From: Pseudomonadota bacterium
GTDB lineage: Bacteria > Desulfobacterota > Binatia > Binatales > Binataceae
Assembly (NCBI GenBank): GCA_021325025.1
Contig: JAJPHZ010000023.1
Coordinates: 1 to 64,000, forward strand
Length of the DNA: 64,000 bases
Direction of reading: 5' to 3'
Of this stretch, positions 17,401 through 25,554 are shown in pieces. Position 1 is the stretch's first letter. Each line of letters begins with the position of its first letter. Both the position numbers and the translations under genes were made by a program. The notes beneath the pieces are model-generated. The model was not told the DNA's origin. It was given only the letters and a program-made list of their open reading frames with translations, and ran no database searches.

Positions 17401-17916
17401 GCTGACAGCCTGGCGGGCGCGCTCGACGTTGGAAGCGCTGCGACGGATGCGTCCGCGCAATCCGACGGCCCGAGTCAGCTCAGCCCTTAGCTGTTCGATT
17501 TCCCGCTCGATACGTTCGGCGCGCTCGACCTGACCCGAGCTCTTGGCCTCCTCCAATTCGTGGCTCAGCTCGGTCAGCCGTCCCCGGTAAGCGCGCTTGG
17601 CCCGCTCGTCCAGCATTGCACCGGCGTCACCAAGGTCGCGGACATGGACTCCGGCGTCGCGCAGTTCCTCGTAAAGACTGGTTTTATCGCCCGGCTCGCT
17701 CCTAAGACCGGCCGCTATCAGGTCGAAAACATGGAAGGGGGTGCCCGGATGGCTCACTAGCCGGGCGATGTAGCCTAGACCTCGTGAATCCTTCAGGTGG
17801 ATGACAGTGCCGTCGAGACTGAGGGTCCAGAATTCCCCGTCCTTGCGCAGCAATCCGCGTTTAAGAGTCCTGGTACGACTGTTGTCGCACCGATCATTAC
17901 CGCTGGCCTGAATCAT
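14458..17916 (-). CDS. Large AAA-ATPase/TPR protein, probable regulator
   Basis: A 1152-residue protein. Residues 1-220 form a domain seen in related proteins (a WTLSLDGTVIHLKDSRGLGY start, a charged coiled-coil stretch, then RTGTFCVFEP). The ATPase domain follows FVGRQAEL, with Walker A GGEPGVGKT near residue 280 and Walker B LLLFDDLHWADE near 397, as in STAND/MalT-like signalling ATPases. The remaining half is helical TPR-like repeats. No LuxR-type helix-turn-helix is visible at the C-terminus, so it may sense ligands or partners and not bind DNA itself. It lies between the fused thiolase gene and the divergent catabolic run, with matching operator-like sites on both sides. Confidence 0.85.
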   Translation of the reverse strand: MIQASGNDRCDNSRTRTLKRGLLRKDGEFWTLSLDGTVIHLKDSRGLGYIARLVSHPGTPFHVFDLIAAGLRSEPGDKTSLYEELRDAGVHVRDLGDAGAMLDERAKRAYRGRLTELSHELEEAKSSGQVERAERIEREIEQLRAELTRAVGLRGRIRRSASNVERARQAVSKAISRVLERLTAMEPAIAAALKRNIRTGTFCVFEPAPDGPVVWQVGVERDTEPDRVAERPSGLRQRPPLETGRNEGAFVGRQAELAGLRGLVDEALSGRGGVALIGGEPGVGKTRLAVEVANYALARGMCFFLGRCHEDESYPFRPCAQMIERALQMAGREEFRRRAQAHLPELVHVAPRLERFFPELCAAAERSAPQARIYLFESICECILVTARENPMLLLFDDLHWADESTLAILKTVVRRAAEAGLAIIATYRDGAADIKPPLKELIEEILRLGARPLHLSGLSREDVTEMLHNFSPRPASSQIVKAVFDRTRGNPFFVEEVLKHLAEEGKLHDEQQLRSALERGEMDVPPNLRLVLGRRLDRLQDTTRQILTMAAVLGPQFNFSLLTELYDGEQVEQLLGGIEEAEHAGMIAPVPAETDAVFEFRHELLRQTLLSYISLPRRQHLHLRAADALERRNDQMSRILSHLTQAGSLADPQRLVRYLIAAGKSELRAGGYHEALHYFEQALGRLSFADSRTRADLLSDLALAERGLGRWPRALEYWNQSLEIYAKLGDRERMGRVLIQTVSMLIWFGRLDEAREVAERGLLQQQGEPSPTYARLLATAALLSSRHIGHHRASDSFQEGLNIATRLADLKLAGELLCYRSLYNFFFLDLHEALEDANHSVELTTSVSYPWHRAVGLCTAQQALYHLGRAAEASRIAAELEPVARRMGHLPVLCYSRWIQAWSEFGSNPDLATLGATMLELLHLSLAAELPLTISVSQAETSLVEFYRGNWNGAVKRIEEARIHPFHGFLEGLWDGLRFRLLAYLGERSKALDLLAAKRCGLPRLEEASSFGAWAMLVLVVEGLWVLGERDFAADLYPQACRLIEKGVVCIAWISRFSQTAAGLAAAAAGNWPIAEEHFHLALRQAEQLPHRLEATEVRRFLGSMLIERDGRDDRQRALELLNEAARAYDALGMPRHARLTEALVSRALDH

Positions 17917-18217
17917 ACGGTGGTTTAATCGAACTGCCGGGCCCGGCTTTTTCTACGGTAGGCTACGTCGAGGACAAGCTTGCTGCAACCATACAACCCA
18001 CTTTCCCGGCCTACAGGAATCTAACGATTCCGCGTTCGAACCTCCTGAAGTCACGCTCAGTGACGCGTTTTGTCGCGCCTTTGCAACGGACGGATGTTCC
18101 CCAAAGACCCGAAACCAAAGACTCGGCACCGGGTTCGAGTCGGGGTCATCTGCGCCGCGGTTCAGCCCGCTGCGGGCGGATATCGGATGAGGGCGAGCGA
18201 AGCTTGGGCGTACTGCA
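17917..18217. other. Divergent intergenic region of the catabolic island
   Basis: These 301 bp separate the minus-strand AAA/TPR gene from the plus-strand flavin monooxygenase gene and contain no convincing gene. The operator-like copy B lies at 18050-18081. Promoters for both directions are expected here; no clear sigma-70 boxes could be assigned by eye. Confidence 0.7.
18050..18081 (+). promoter_or_regulatory. Operator-like inverted repeat, copy B
   Basis: The site reads GTCAC, five bases, GTGACGCG, three bases, TGTC, one base, CGCCTT. From GTGAC onward 18 of 22 positions equal copy A at 14394-14426, and both copies point towards the gene they precede. It lies 137 bp before the flavin monooxygenase start and 134 bp from the divergent AAA/TPR start, so it could serve either or both. 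Confidence 0.55.
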
Positions 18218-19306
18218 ATGAAGATAGGGTTTGCTTTCAACTTGACCAGTTTCGGCAAGGAAGCCGACCCCGAGGTTTACCGCACCGAATTGCGGCTGGC
18301 GGATCTCGCAGAGCCCTTGGGATACGACTCGATATGGACGCTGGAACATCACTTTACCGGCTACACGATGATCCCCAACCCTCTGCAACTTCTGACCTAC
18401 ATCGCCGCCCGCACCAGCAGCGTCCTGCTCGGCACAGCGGTCATCGTGCTGCCTTGGCACCATCCGCTGCGGGTTGCCGAGGAAATCTCCGTGCTGGACA
18501 TACTCTCGGGCGGACGCGTGATGTTCGGCTTCGGGCGCGGCGCGGGCTCGGTCGAGTTCGAGGGCTTCGGCATAAAGATGGAGGAAGCCCGCGAGCGTTT
18601 TGTGGAAGCTGCCGTCGTTATCCGCAAGGCGCTTACGCTGGCGCGTTTCTCACACCACGGCAAATTCTTTGACATTCCGGAAATCAGCATCCGCCCGCGG
18701 CCGATCTCCAATCCTGAGCAGCGTTTTTACGCGTCGACGGTCAGTCCTGAGTCGGCGTTGATAATGGCGTCGAACGGGTTCAGTCCGATGATTATCGCGC
18801 AACGCGAATGGATGGAAACGGCCAAACAATATGAGCGTTACCGTCAGATAGCCCTGGAACATGGCTTTAATCCGCAGCCTCCGATCGCACTCCTCCACGT
18901 CCTCATTTCCAGGGACCAATCCGAAGCGGATGAACTAAGGGCGCGCTATACAGAGCCGGCGTATGACGCCATCGAAAACCATTACCGCTTTGCCGACGGG
19001 CATCTGGCCAATGTCAAGGGCTATGAATTCTACGCTCAGGGTCTACGCCAGATTACGCCCGAGGGAGGTGTGGACCCGGAAGCCAAACAAAAGGCCTTGG
19101 AATATTACGGCGATCTGCACCTTTCAGGTACCCCCGCCCGGGTGCTGGAACAAATCCGCGAGATCAGGCGGCTGACGAATCTGAGCCATCTCCTGTGCCA
19201 GTTCAGGGTGGGCGGGATGCCTGGGGCGGATGCCGAACGCGGGATGCGCCTGTTTGCAGAACAGGTGCTGCCGATTGTGCGTAGCGATCGGGCCTTTGCT
19301 GATTGA
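18218..19306 (+). CDS. LLM class flavin-dependent oxidoreductase
   Basis: A 362-residue bacterial luciferase-like (TIM barrel) flavin enzyme. The typical N-terminal strand (MKIGFAFNL), EHHFTGY motif and the segment VLDILSGGRVMFGFGRG, which binds the flavin phosphate, are all present. These enzymes use FMNH2 or F420 to oxygenate or reduce aromatic, alkyl, sulfonate or CoA-bound substrates. It opens the plus-strand run of degradative genes and has an operator-like repeat upstream. The reaction cannot be fixed from sequence alone. Confidence 0.92.
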   Translation: MKIGFAFNLTSFGKEADPEVYRTELRLADLAEPLGYDSIWTLEHHFTGYTMIPNPLQLLTYIAARTSSVLLGTAVIVLPWHHPLRVAEEISVLDILSGGRVMFGFGRGAGSVEFEGFGIKMEEARERFVEAAVVIRKALTLARFSHHGKFFDIPEISIRPRPISNPEQRFYASTVSPESALIMASNGFSPMIIAQREWMETAKQYERYRQIALEHGFNPQPPIALLHVLISRDQSEADELRARYTEPAYDAIENHYRFADGHLANVKGYEFYAQGLRQITPEGGVDPEAKQKALEYYGDLHLSGTPARVLEQIREIRRLTNLSHLLCQFRVGGMPGADAERGMRLFAEQVLPIVRSDRAFAD

Positions 19307-19417
19307 GCATTGATAATCGAGTTGTTTGCCGCCGCTGCGCGGCGCGGTGGAGCTCAAGCCCACGTATGCGCCAGCTCTTCGGCGCCTCAACGCACGGCTT
19401 GGCGATGGGATAACAGG

Positions 19418-20242
19418 ATGCCAGCGGTCTACCGGAACGGCGTAAAGATCCATTACGAGATGATTGGCGCGGGACCGCCCGTGCTGTTTATCCATCCTCA
19501 CACTACCAACAGCAGCGTCTGGTGCTACCAAGCGCAGATATTTGCCCGCGAATATTGCTGCCTGACCATGGACCTGCGCGGCCACGGACATTCGGACAAA
19601 CCGCGCAGCGGCTACGCGATCGGCGAGCATGCCGCCGACGTCGCCTGTGTTCTGCGCCTTCTAGGGCTGTCACGCGCGGCTGTGGTTGGAAACTCTATTG
19701 GCGGCGCCGTGGCACTGCAATTGAGCATCGACCATCCCGAGCTAGTGGCGGGCAACATGATAATCAGCACCGCCATGGGTCTGCCCAAGGATCAAACTCA
19801 TCTTGAGGTGGAAGAAATCAGACGAGATTACCTGGGCTACATCGACCGCAAGATGGAGAAAGCCTTTTCGGCGGCAAGCCGCCGCAACCGTCCGGAAATT
19901 CTCGCCTTCATCCAAGCGCTGCTCAGAAAGGACAATTTCCCCGAACACATCATTCACGCTTCGCTCGACGATCCCGGTTCCATCTTTTACTGGAACATTG
20001 AAAACCAGCTCAAAACGATAACCCAACCGACGTTGGTGTTGGCGGGCGAGGAGGATGGGGCGGTCCCGCCCCATCTCACGCGGGCCCTGGCCGAGGGAAT
20101 TCCCGGCGCGGCGTTCAGGCTCGTGCGCGATGTGGGGCACTTTTACGAACTGGAGCGCCCACATGACTTCAACGCCGAACTCGGGGTCTGGCTGCAGACG
20201 CTATGGGCGGACGGTCATCGGGATCCACGTGCCAACAGCTAA
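19418..20242 (+). CDS. Alpha/beta hydrolase
   Basis: A 274-residue alpha/beta hydrolase fold protein. The nucleophile elbow is GNSIGG, the oxyanion strand FIHPHTTN, and the catalytic His is in DVGHFYELERP near the C-terminus, with Asp in AGEEDGAVPP. The open frame extends upstream to 19310, but the ATG at 19418 gives the standard N-terminus (VYRNGVKIHYE) and is preferred. The fold suits C-C bond hydrolysis of ring-cleavage products or ester and lactone hydrolysis. It is 111 bp after the flavin monooxygenase gene in the same direction. Confidence 0.88.
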   Translation: MPAVYRNGVKIHYEMIGAGPPVLFIHPHTTNSSVWCYQAQIFAREYCCLTMDLRGHGHSDKPRSGYAIGEHAADVACVLRLLGLSRAAVVGNSIGGAVALQLSIDHPELVAGNMIISTAMGLPKDQTHLEVEEIRRDYLGYIDRKMEKAFSAASRRNRPEILAFIQALLRKDNFPEHIIHASLDDPGSIFYWNIENQLKTITQPTLVLAGEEDGAVPPHLTRALAEGIPGAAFRLVRDVGHFYELERPHDFNAELGVWLQTLWADGHRDPRANS

Positions 20243-20296
20243 AGTGCCTTGGGTAGCGTGCTGCTGGCGACAGGAGGAGGCTTTGGAGGTTATATC

Positions 20297-21445
20297 GTGC
20301 GCACCTACGAGGTGATTTCGGCCGACGGTCATCTGGAAGTGCCGATCGACTTTGCCGCGCGGGTTCCGCAGCGGTTTAAGGATTTGGCTCCACGGCTCAT
20401 CCGCAAACCCGACGGCACGGAAACGTGGTTCATGGATGGCTTTGAGCGTGACAACGTCGGCAACCTTCATTGCGGGATGCATTACGACCAATGGACCCCC
20501 GCCACGGCGCAGACCTACCACAATCCCGACGGTTCGCCGCGGCCCGGAACAGGCAGCCCGGTCCAGCGGCTGCGCGAGCAGGACCACGACGGAATCGACG
20601 CGGAAGTGCTGTTCTATCCGGTCTACGGTCCGGCTTTCATGCGCAACATGCGCGCAAGGAATGTCGATGCATACCGCGCAATCATACGAGCCTACAACGA
20701 TTTTCTGGCCGAATACTGCTCGCTCGCGCCCGATCGGTTAATCGGTTGTGCGCTGGTGCCGGAAAGCGGCGTCGAGGATGCTATCGCGGAGGTAGAACGT
20801 ATACGCCGCCTGGGACTGATTGCGATCAGTCTCACGGCCTGGCCCAATGGTACCCACGCCCCAAAACCCGACGAAGACGACCGCTTTTGGGCTGCGGTAC
20901 TCGACCTCGACGCCCGGTTGGCAGTCCATCAGACGTTCGGAATGGGCCTTAACTCGCCGGATCGAGTGGCGCTTGAGGCCGCCGTTTCGGCATCCAACAA
21001 GCAGCCCCCGTGGTCCTACGACATCGGCCGGCTGATTCTATACGGAACGTTCGACCGATTTACAAACCTAAAAATTTACTTTGCCGAGACAGGGGCGGGT
21101 TGGCTTGCCCATACCCTGTGCTTCGCGGACGAGTACTATCTGCGTTGGTTTAAATACTTCGACCTCAAACTGCGTAAGCTGCCGAGCCAGTACTGGCGCG
21201 ACCATTGCCGATTCAGTTTCATTATCGACCGCCTGGCGATGCCGCTCGCCAGGTTCACCGGCCTGGACCTGTTGATGTGGGGTTCTGATTTTCCCCACAG
21301 CGTGGGGACCTATCCCGACAGCCGCGAGATGCTTGATGACATGTTCGAAGAGGTATCCGCGCAGGCCAGACGCGCCGTGTTAGTGGATAACGTGTGTGAA
21401 TTCTTTGGTCTCGACCCCGATCGTTCTCTCACCCCTACACCGTGA
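20297..21445 (+). CDS. Amidohydrolase family protein (amidohydro_2)
   Basis: A 382-residue metal-dependent hydrolase or decarboxylase of the amidohydro_2 family (ACMSD, gamma-resorcylate decarboxylase and relatives). GTG at 20297 is chosen because GGAGG lies eight bases upstream and the protein then begins at the conserved strand VISADGH, where a D-x-H motif replaces the HxH of classical members. The C-terminal metal Asp is in WGSDFPHSVGTYP. It is the first of three tandem paralogues in this run and probably acts on an aromatic or cyclic acid; inference from the family only. Confidence 0.92.
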   Translation: MRTYEVISADGHLEVPIDFAARVPQRFKDLAPRLIRKPDGTETWFMDGFERDNVGNLHCGMHYDQWTPATAQTYHNPDGSPRPGTGSPVQRLREQDHDGIDAEVLFYPVYGPAFMRNMRARNVDAYRAIIRAYNDFLAEYCSLAPDRLIGCALVPESGVEDAIAEVERIRRLGLIAISLTAWPNGTHAPKPDEDDRFWAAVLDLDARLAVHQTFGMGLNSPDRVALEAAVSASNKQPPWSYDIGRLILYGTFDRFTNLKIYFAETGAGWLAHTLCFADEYYLRWFKYFDLKLRKLPSQYWRDHCRFSFIIDRLAMPLARFTGLDLLMWGSDFPHSVGTYPDSREMLDDMFEEVSAQARRAVLVDNVCEFFGLDPDRSLTPTP

Positions 21446-21467
21446 AGAGCGCGCCGCGAACATTGAT

Positions 21468-22010
21468 ATGCCGACTCTGATAGCAAATTACCGCATGGCA
21501 TTTATGCCAAATACGACTCATCTAGCGCGCATTCTCAAGGGCCTTGAGGATCTTTACTACGTTCTGTTGCTGACCACTGATAGTGCACTGGGCGGCCGGG
21601 GTGAAACCTGGAGAGGCTGGCTGGAGTTGGGCTTCCACGTTAACACCCGCACGCCGCCCCCTGGCCTACCCGTGACGGACCGGGTCCGCAGCTTTTTCGA
21701 TCACGGCGACGGCCGCCATCTGCGCTGGTCGCTGGAGAGCCGCCGCGCCGATGTCCTGGGAGAAGTTAGGGCGGTGCTGGATGCTGTGGAAGCGGCGCGC
21801 AGGCGGCTGTGCAGCCGCGAGGCACCAGACAGGGTGCAAATGCTGCATTCGGACGTGGAGATAAACGGGCGCTTGCTTCAGCCTTTGCGCGGTGCCCTGG
21901 AGCTTTCCGGCTGCGGCCAGGAATATCCTCGTTTCGAGGCGGCCATGGATCGCGCGCTCACTAGCCTGACCGCAGTGCCAATCGTGGAGGCGGGGATCAC
22001 AATCACATGA
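21468..22010 (+). CDS. Hypothetical protein
   Basis: A 180-residue protein not recognised. The ATG at 21468 is chosen just after the amidohydrolase stop; an upstream in-frame start would overlap that gene. It has a hydrophobic stretch (LEDLYYVLLLTTDSAL) near residues 27-42, an acidic to basic middle with VLGEVRAVLDAVEAARRRL that may form a helix, and no signal peptide or metal motif. Its place between amidohydrolase genes in one direction suggests a role in the same pathway, for instance as a small accessory subunit. Confidence 0.65.
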   Translation: MPTLIANYRMAFMPNTTHLARILKGLEDLYYVLLLTTDSALGGRGETWRGWLELGFHVNTRTPPPGLPVTDRVRSFFDHGDGRHLRWSLESRRADVLGEVRAVLDAVEAARRRLCSREAPDRVQMLHSDVEINGRLLQPLRGALELSGCGQEYPRFEAAMDRALTSLTAVPIVEAGITIT

Positions 22011-22076
22011 GTTTGACTTGCCGCTGGCAAAACTCGCCGACAGTTGGCTTGCCGCGCCATGTGTCAGAGGTAACCA

Positions 22077-23507
22077 ATGAAGAGCACAGAGGCTGACCGG
22101 CCGATAGAGAAGACTTTTCCAGTATTCGACTGCGACGCGCACATTAACGATCCGGTCGAGATATGGACAGAGTATGTTGAACCCGAGTATCGCGAACGGG
22201 TTAAGCAATCATATTGGAACCCTGGTGGAGGTTCGGCGCTCCTCAATGGGCAGCTGACTGTCGAAGGCGGGCATTCCTTCAAAGCTGCCGCCCGTATCAA
22301 TCCGATCGCATTGCGTGGTCCAGGCGTCAATCAACGCATTCAGCGCTACCTGCGGCTCCGAACGCTTGATCCCCAGCAGGTGGAATACCTCGATCACAAA
22401 GGCGCCTATGATCCCCACGCGCGGGTTAGAGATCTGGACCTGATGGGGATCGACCAGGTGCTGATCATTCCAACCATGCTGGTCAACGCATTCCCCTTCA
22501 TCCGCGACGCCGTGGGCGCCTACGGACTGGCGCGGGCATATAACAACTGGGTTCATGACTGGTGCCGCGCGGTTCCGGAACGCCTGTTTCCCGCGGCGCT
22601 CCTGCCGCTGCAAAACGCCGAATTCGCCGTCAAGGAGACCCAACGGGTCGCCAAGATGGGATTTCGGGTGGTGCTGGTGCGGCCGTTGGACGCCAACGGC
22701 GCCTATCCCAATCGCATATTGCCGCCACGCGAGCGATCGCACGGTGCAGGTCCCTTCGGCGTTCTGCTCGATCCACTGCTGCGCACGATCGAGGAGGCCG
22801 GAGTTGTGCTGGGAATGCATACTTTTCCTGCCCCGCTTGCCCTTGGCATCGATCCGGGCCCTACTGCCTTCTCACCGGGAGATTACGTGGAGCGCGCCGG
22901 CCGTGGCAGTGGGACCAACGTAATCAGCTCCACCTTCAGTTTCGTGCTCGAGTCCATGACGTGGCTGAGCCAGGTGCTCCTGAGCGGACTGCTGGACCGT
23001 TATCCGCGTTTGAAAATGGCGATTTTTGAATCGAACGCAACCTGGCTGCCGTCCCTGCTCGAGCATCTGGACCGTCTCTTCAAGCTCTACGCCCGAGAAC
23101 GGCGGACGCCCGCGTCGCGGCTGCCCAGTGAAGCCTTCTATGCACAATGCATAATCGCCTTTGAAAGTGATGAAGGCGCCGTGTACCGGCAGTGTGAACA
23201 GTTTGAGAACATCGGCGTGTGGTCCTCCGATGCCTATCACGTCGACGCCGCCGAGGCTTGGGAGGCTATACGACACATGCGCGCCGAGGGCGTACCGGCT
23301 GCCGTTCAGGAGAAATTGCTTGGCGGTAACGCGCGCCGCTTATACGGCATTGAGGGCAAGCTGTTCACAACTCACGAGCCGGCCCAGCTCGAGCGTCCCG
23401 AATGGTTCCCTAGGGAGGATGCCTCATTCGCAGCGTGGTGGGACCGAGAATCGCATCCGCGGCGGCTGGCTTCAGCCCCGGCATCTGAAGACAAAGGTGG
23501 CAACTAG
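22077..23507 (+). CDS. Amidohydrolase family protein (amidohydro_2)
   Basis: A 476-residue amidohydro_2 protein, longer than its neighbours. The N-terminal metal motif is VFDCDAHINDP (D-x-H). A histidine is found in GMHTFPAP and the C-terminal Asp in WSSDAYHVDAAEAW. The start ATG has AGAGG six bases before it. The following gene starts one base after its stop, so the two are almost certainly one transcript and may form a hetero-oligomer. Substrate unknown. Confidence 0.92.
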   Translation: MKSTEADRPIEKTFPVFDCDAHINDPVEIWTEYVEPEYRERVKQSYWNPGGGSALLNGQLTVEGGHSFKAAARINPIALRGPGVNQRIQRYLRLRTLDPQQVEYLDHKGAYDPHARVRDLDLMGIDQVLIIPTMLVNAFPFIRDAVGAYGLARAYNNWVHDWCRAVPERLFPAALLPLQNAEFAVKETQRVAKMGFRVVLVRPLDANGAYPNRILPPRERSHGAGPFGVLLDPLLRTIEEAGVVLGMHTFPAPLALGIDPGPTAFSPGDYVERAGRGSGTNVISSTFSFVLESMTWLSQVLLSGLLDRYPRLKMAIFESNATWLPSLLEHLDRLFKLYARERRTPASRLPSEAFYAQCIIAFESDEGAVYRQCEQFENIGVWSSDAYHVDAAEAWEAIRHMRAEGVPAAVQEKLLGGNARRLYGIEGKLFTTHEPAQLERPEWFPREDASFAAWWDRESHPRRLASAPASEDKGGN

Positions 23508-23508
23508 T

Positions 23509-24684
23509 ATGGCAAAGGTCGGGTATCGTATCGTTGACGCAGACAGTCACGTGTTTGAACCCGCCGAGGTCTGGGACCGTTACGTCGAGTCCGAGTACCG
23601 GGCCCTGGCGCGTACGGCTTTCTACTTCCGTACCGACGAGGAGGGGCTGAGCACCGCAATTCTCAACGGACGGGCCGCGCGGCTTCCAGGTTCAAGCAGG
23701 CTCAATCGGTGGGCTATATGGCGCCCCGGCATGACCGCGGATGAGATCGGCGCCTTGGATCCGTCGATTTACCATCCAATCAATCCTGCCGCCTCCGATG
23801 CTGCCGCCAAGCTGCGGGATATGGATGCGATGGGGATCGAAAAGGCGATAATTTTCCCAACCCTCTTCGCGGAATACTTTCCTGTGGTCGACAACCCCGA
23901 GCTGGCCCGTGTTCTGAGCCGGGCTTACAACGACTGGCTATATGATTGGTGCGGCGAAGATCGCAACCGTCTTTATCCGATCGCTGTTCTTCCGATGCAG
24001 GACGTAAGCTATGCGCTGGCGGAGTTGCGCCGCGCCGCGTCGCGGGGCTTCAAGGGATGCTTTATCCGGCCGGCCTTCATCCATGAAAGTGACTTTCCAA
24101 CCCATTTGAAATACCGGCCCCTGTGGGAGGAGCTGGAGCGAAACGGGCTGGTCGCCTGCCTCCATCCCTCGGCCGGCCACACCAATCCCGAATGGACATC
24201 ACTTGGTGCGTTTGTGGAACGCGTGGCCGCGAATCTCGAAATCGGCCATAACGTGGCGGAAGCGGTCGCCTGCGACGGAGACAACGCAATTGCATTGACC
24301 GCGTTGTTGTTTTGCGGCCATCTGGAAGATTACCCAAGGCTAAAGGTTGCTTTCATCCACGGCGGCGCTCCCTTGCTCTACCTTGCGCTGGAAAAATGCG
24401 AGACCTACCTGACTCATTATTCGTTTGACGGCATTACACTAAAGAGCGAAGAAGTGTTCAGCTCAAGCGCAGCCGCGGTTACATTTTATTCCTGGGAAGC
24501 GTCGACAGTGGCGCGCAATTCTGTGCTCAGGGCCAAGTGCTGCTGGGGTTCGCGCCATCCCCATCACGACGCTGCCACTCCGGAAGAAGGCGCCGACGCC
24601 CTTCGTGCCGCCGGCGCAGACGAGTCCACCATCGCCCAGCTGATGGGCATCAATGCGATGCGCCTTTACGGAATTGAGCAATGA
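23509..24684 (+). CDS. Amidohydrolase family protein lacking the usual C-terminal Asp
   Basis: A 391-residue amidohydro_2 paralogue. ATG at 23509, directly after the previous stop and with AAGGTGG upstream, gives the conserved start RIVDADSHVFEP (D-x-H). The central His is in ACLHPSAGHTN and another in FIHGGAP. At the position where relatives have GSDYPHH, this protein reads GSRHPHHDA, so the metal-binding or general-base Asp is Arg. It may be an altered catalyst or a non-catalytic partner of the gene before it. Its stop overlaps the ATG of the SDR gene (ATGA). Confidence 0.9.
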   Translation: MAKVGYRIVDADSHVFEPAEVWDRYVESEYRALARTAFYFRTDEEGLSTAILNGRAARLPGSSRLNRWAIWRPGMTADEIGALDPSIYHPINPAASDAAAKLRDMDAMGIEKAIIFPTLFAEYFPVVDNPELARVLSRAYNDWLYDWCGEDRNRLYPIAVLPMQDVSYALAELRRAASRGFKGCFIRPAFIHESDFPTHLKYRPLWEELERNGLVACLHPSAGHTNPEWTSLGAFVERVAANLEIGHNVAEAVACDGDNAIALTALLFCGHLEDYPRLKVAFIHGGAPLLYLALEKCETYLTHYSFDGITLKSEEVFSSSAAAVTFYSWEASTVARNSVLRAKCCWGSRHPHHDAATPEEGADALRAAGADESTIAQLMGINAMRLYGIEQ

Positions 24685-25487
24685 GGCTGGCCGGCAAGGT
24701 CGCAATAGTCACGGGCGGAGCCTCGGGGATCGGCTTCGAATACGCGAAGCGATTCGCACGCGAGGGGGCCGGGGTTGCGATTTTCGACATCAGCGCCACA
24801 CAGGCCGAGTCGGCCCAACGCGAACTGTTGGCAGCCGGCCATGAAGTCATGGCCATCCCAGTCGACGTTACCAACGATGCCGGAATTGCCGCAGCGGCCA
24901 GCGCCGTCGCTGAGCGGTTCGGCAAAATCGACGTGCTGGTTAACAACGCAGCGCTGTACAACGAAATCGAACTCGGCAACGCAGATGTCGAATATGGACA
25001 GAAGGTAATGCGGGTCAACGTGTTCGGCGTACTGCTGAGCACCTGGGCGGTGGTGCCCTACATGATGCGGCGCCGGTGCGGATCGATCATACATATCTCA
25101 TCGATTGCGGCCTGGCCGGGGTTGCGCCAGAAGACGCAGGGCCGGGCGATTGGCGCGGAGGGCGAAATACCCAATGAGGTAGTGCGTCGCGCCTACTACT
25201 ACGGGATCTCGAAGGCAGCGGTTGTCTACCTTACCCATGCAATGGCGGGCGACTACGGACCGTACAATATAAGAGTCAATGCTATTGCCCCCGGGGTCGT
25301 CATGTCCGAAGCCACCAAGAGACTCGTGCCGAGGGAAACAATCGAGGCGTTGAAGAAATCGTCGGTTCTTGATTGCACCATCGAACCCGAAGAGCTTGGC
25401 GCTACGGCGGTATATTTGGCCTCTGACGAGTCCGCGAAAATGACAGGACAGGTGTTAGTAATCGATGGCGGACGGAAGCTTTGGTAA
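24681..25487 (+). CDS. SDR family oxidoreductase
   Basis: A 268-residue short-chain dehydrogenase/reductase. The NAD(P) glycine motif TGGASGIG is at residues 11-18, NNAA follows near 93, the active serine is in HISSIAAW, and the catalytic pair is Y174 and K178 in YGISK. The C-terminus carries the usual LVIDGGRKLW. It probably oxidises or reduces an alcohol/ketone in the pathway encoded around it. Start overlaps the preceding amidohydrolase stop by 4 bp, so expression is coupled. Confidence 0.94.
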   Translation: MRLAGKVAIVTGGASGIGFEYAKRFAREGAGVAIFDISATQAESAQRELLAAGHEVMAIPVDVTNDAGIAAAASAVAERFGKIDVLVNNAALYNEIELGNADVEYGQKVMRVNVFGVLLSTWAVVPYMMRRRCGSIIHISSIAAWPGLRQKTQGRAIGAEGEIPNEVVRRAYYYGISKAAVVYLTHAMAGDYGPYNIRVNAIAPGVVMSEATKRLVPRETIEALKKSSVLDCTIEPEELGATAVYLASDESAKMTGQVLVIDGGRKLW

Positions 25488-25554
25488 GAGGGTGCGGCGC
25501 CTGCCGGCAATTCGCTGTGCGTAAGGCGGAAGAGCATTGTGACTGGTGGAATCG

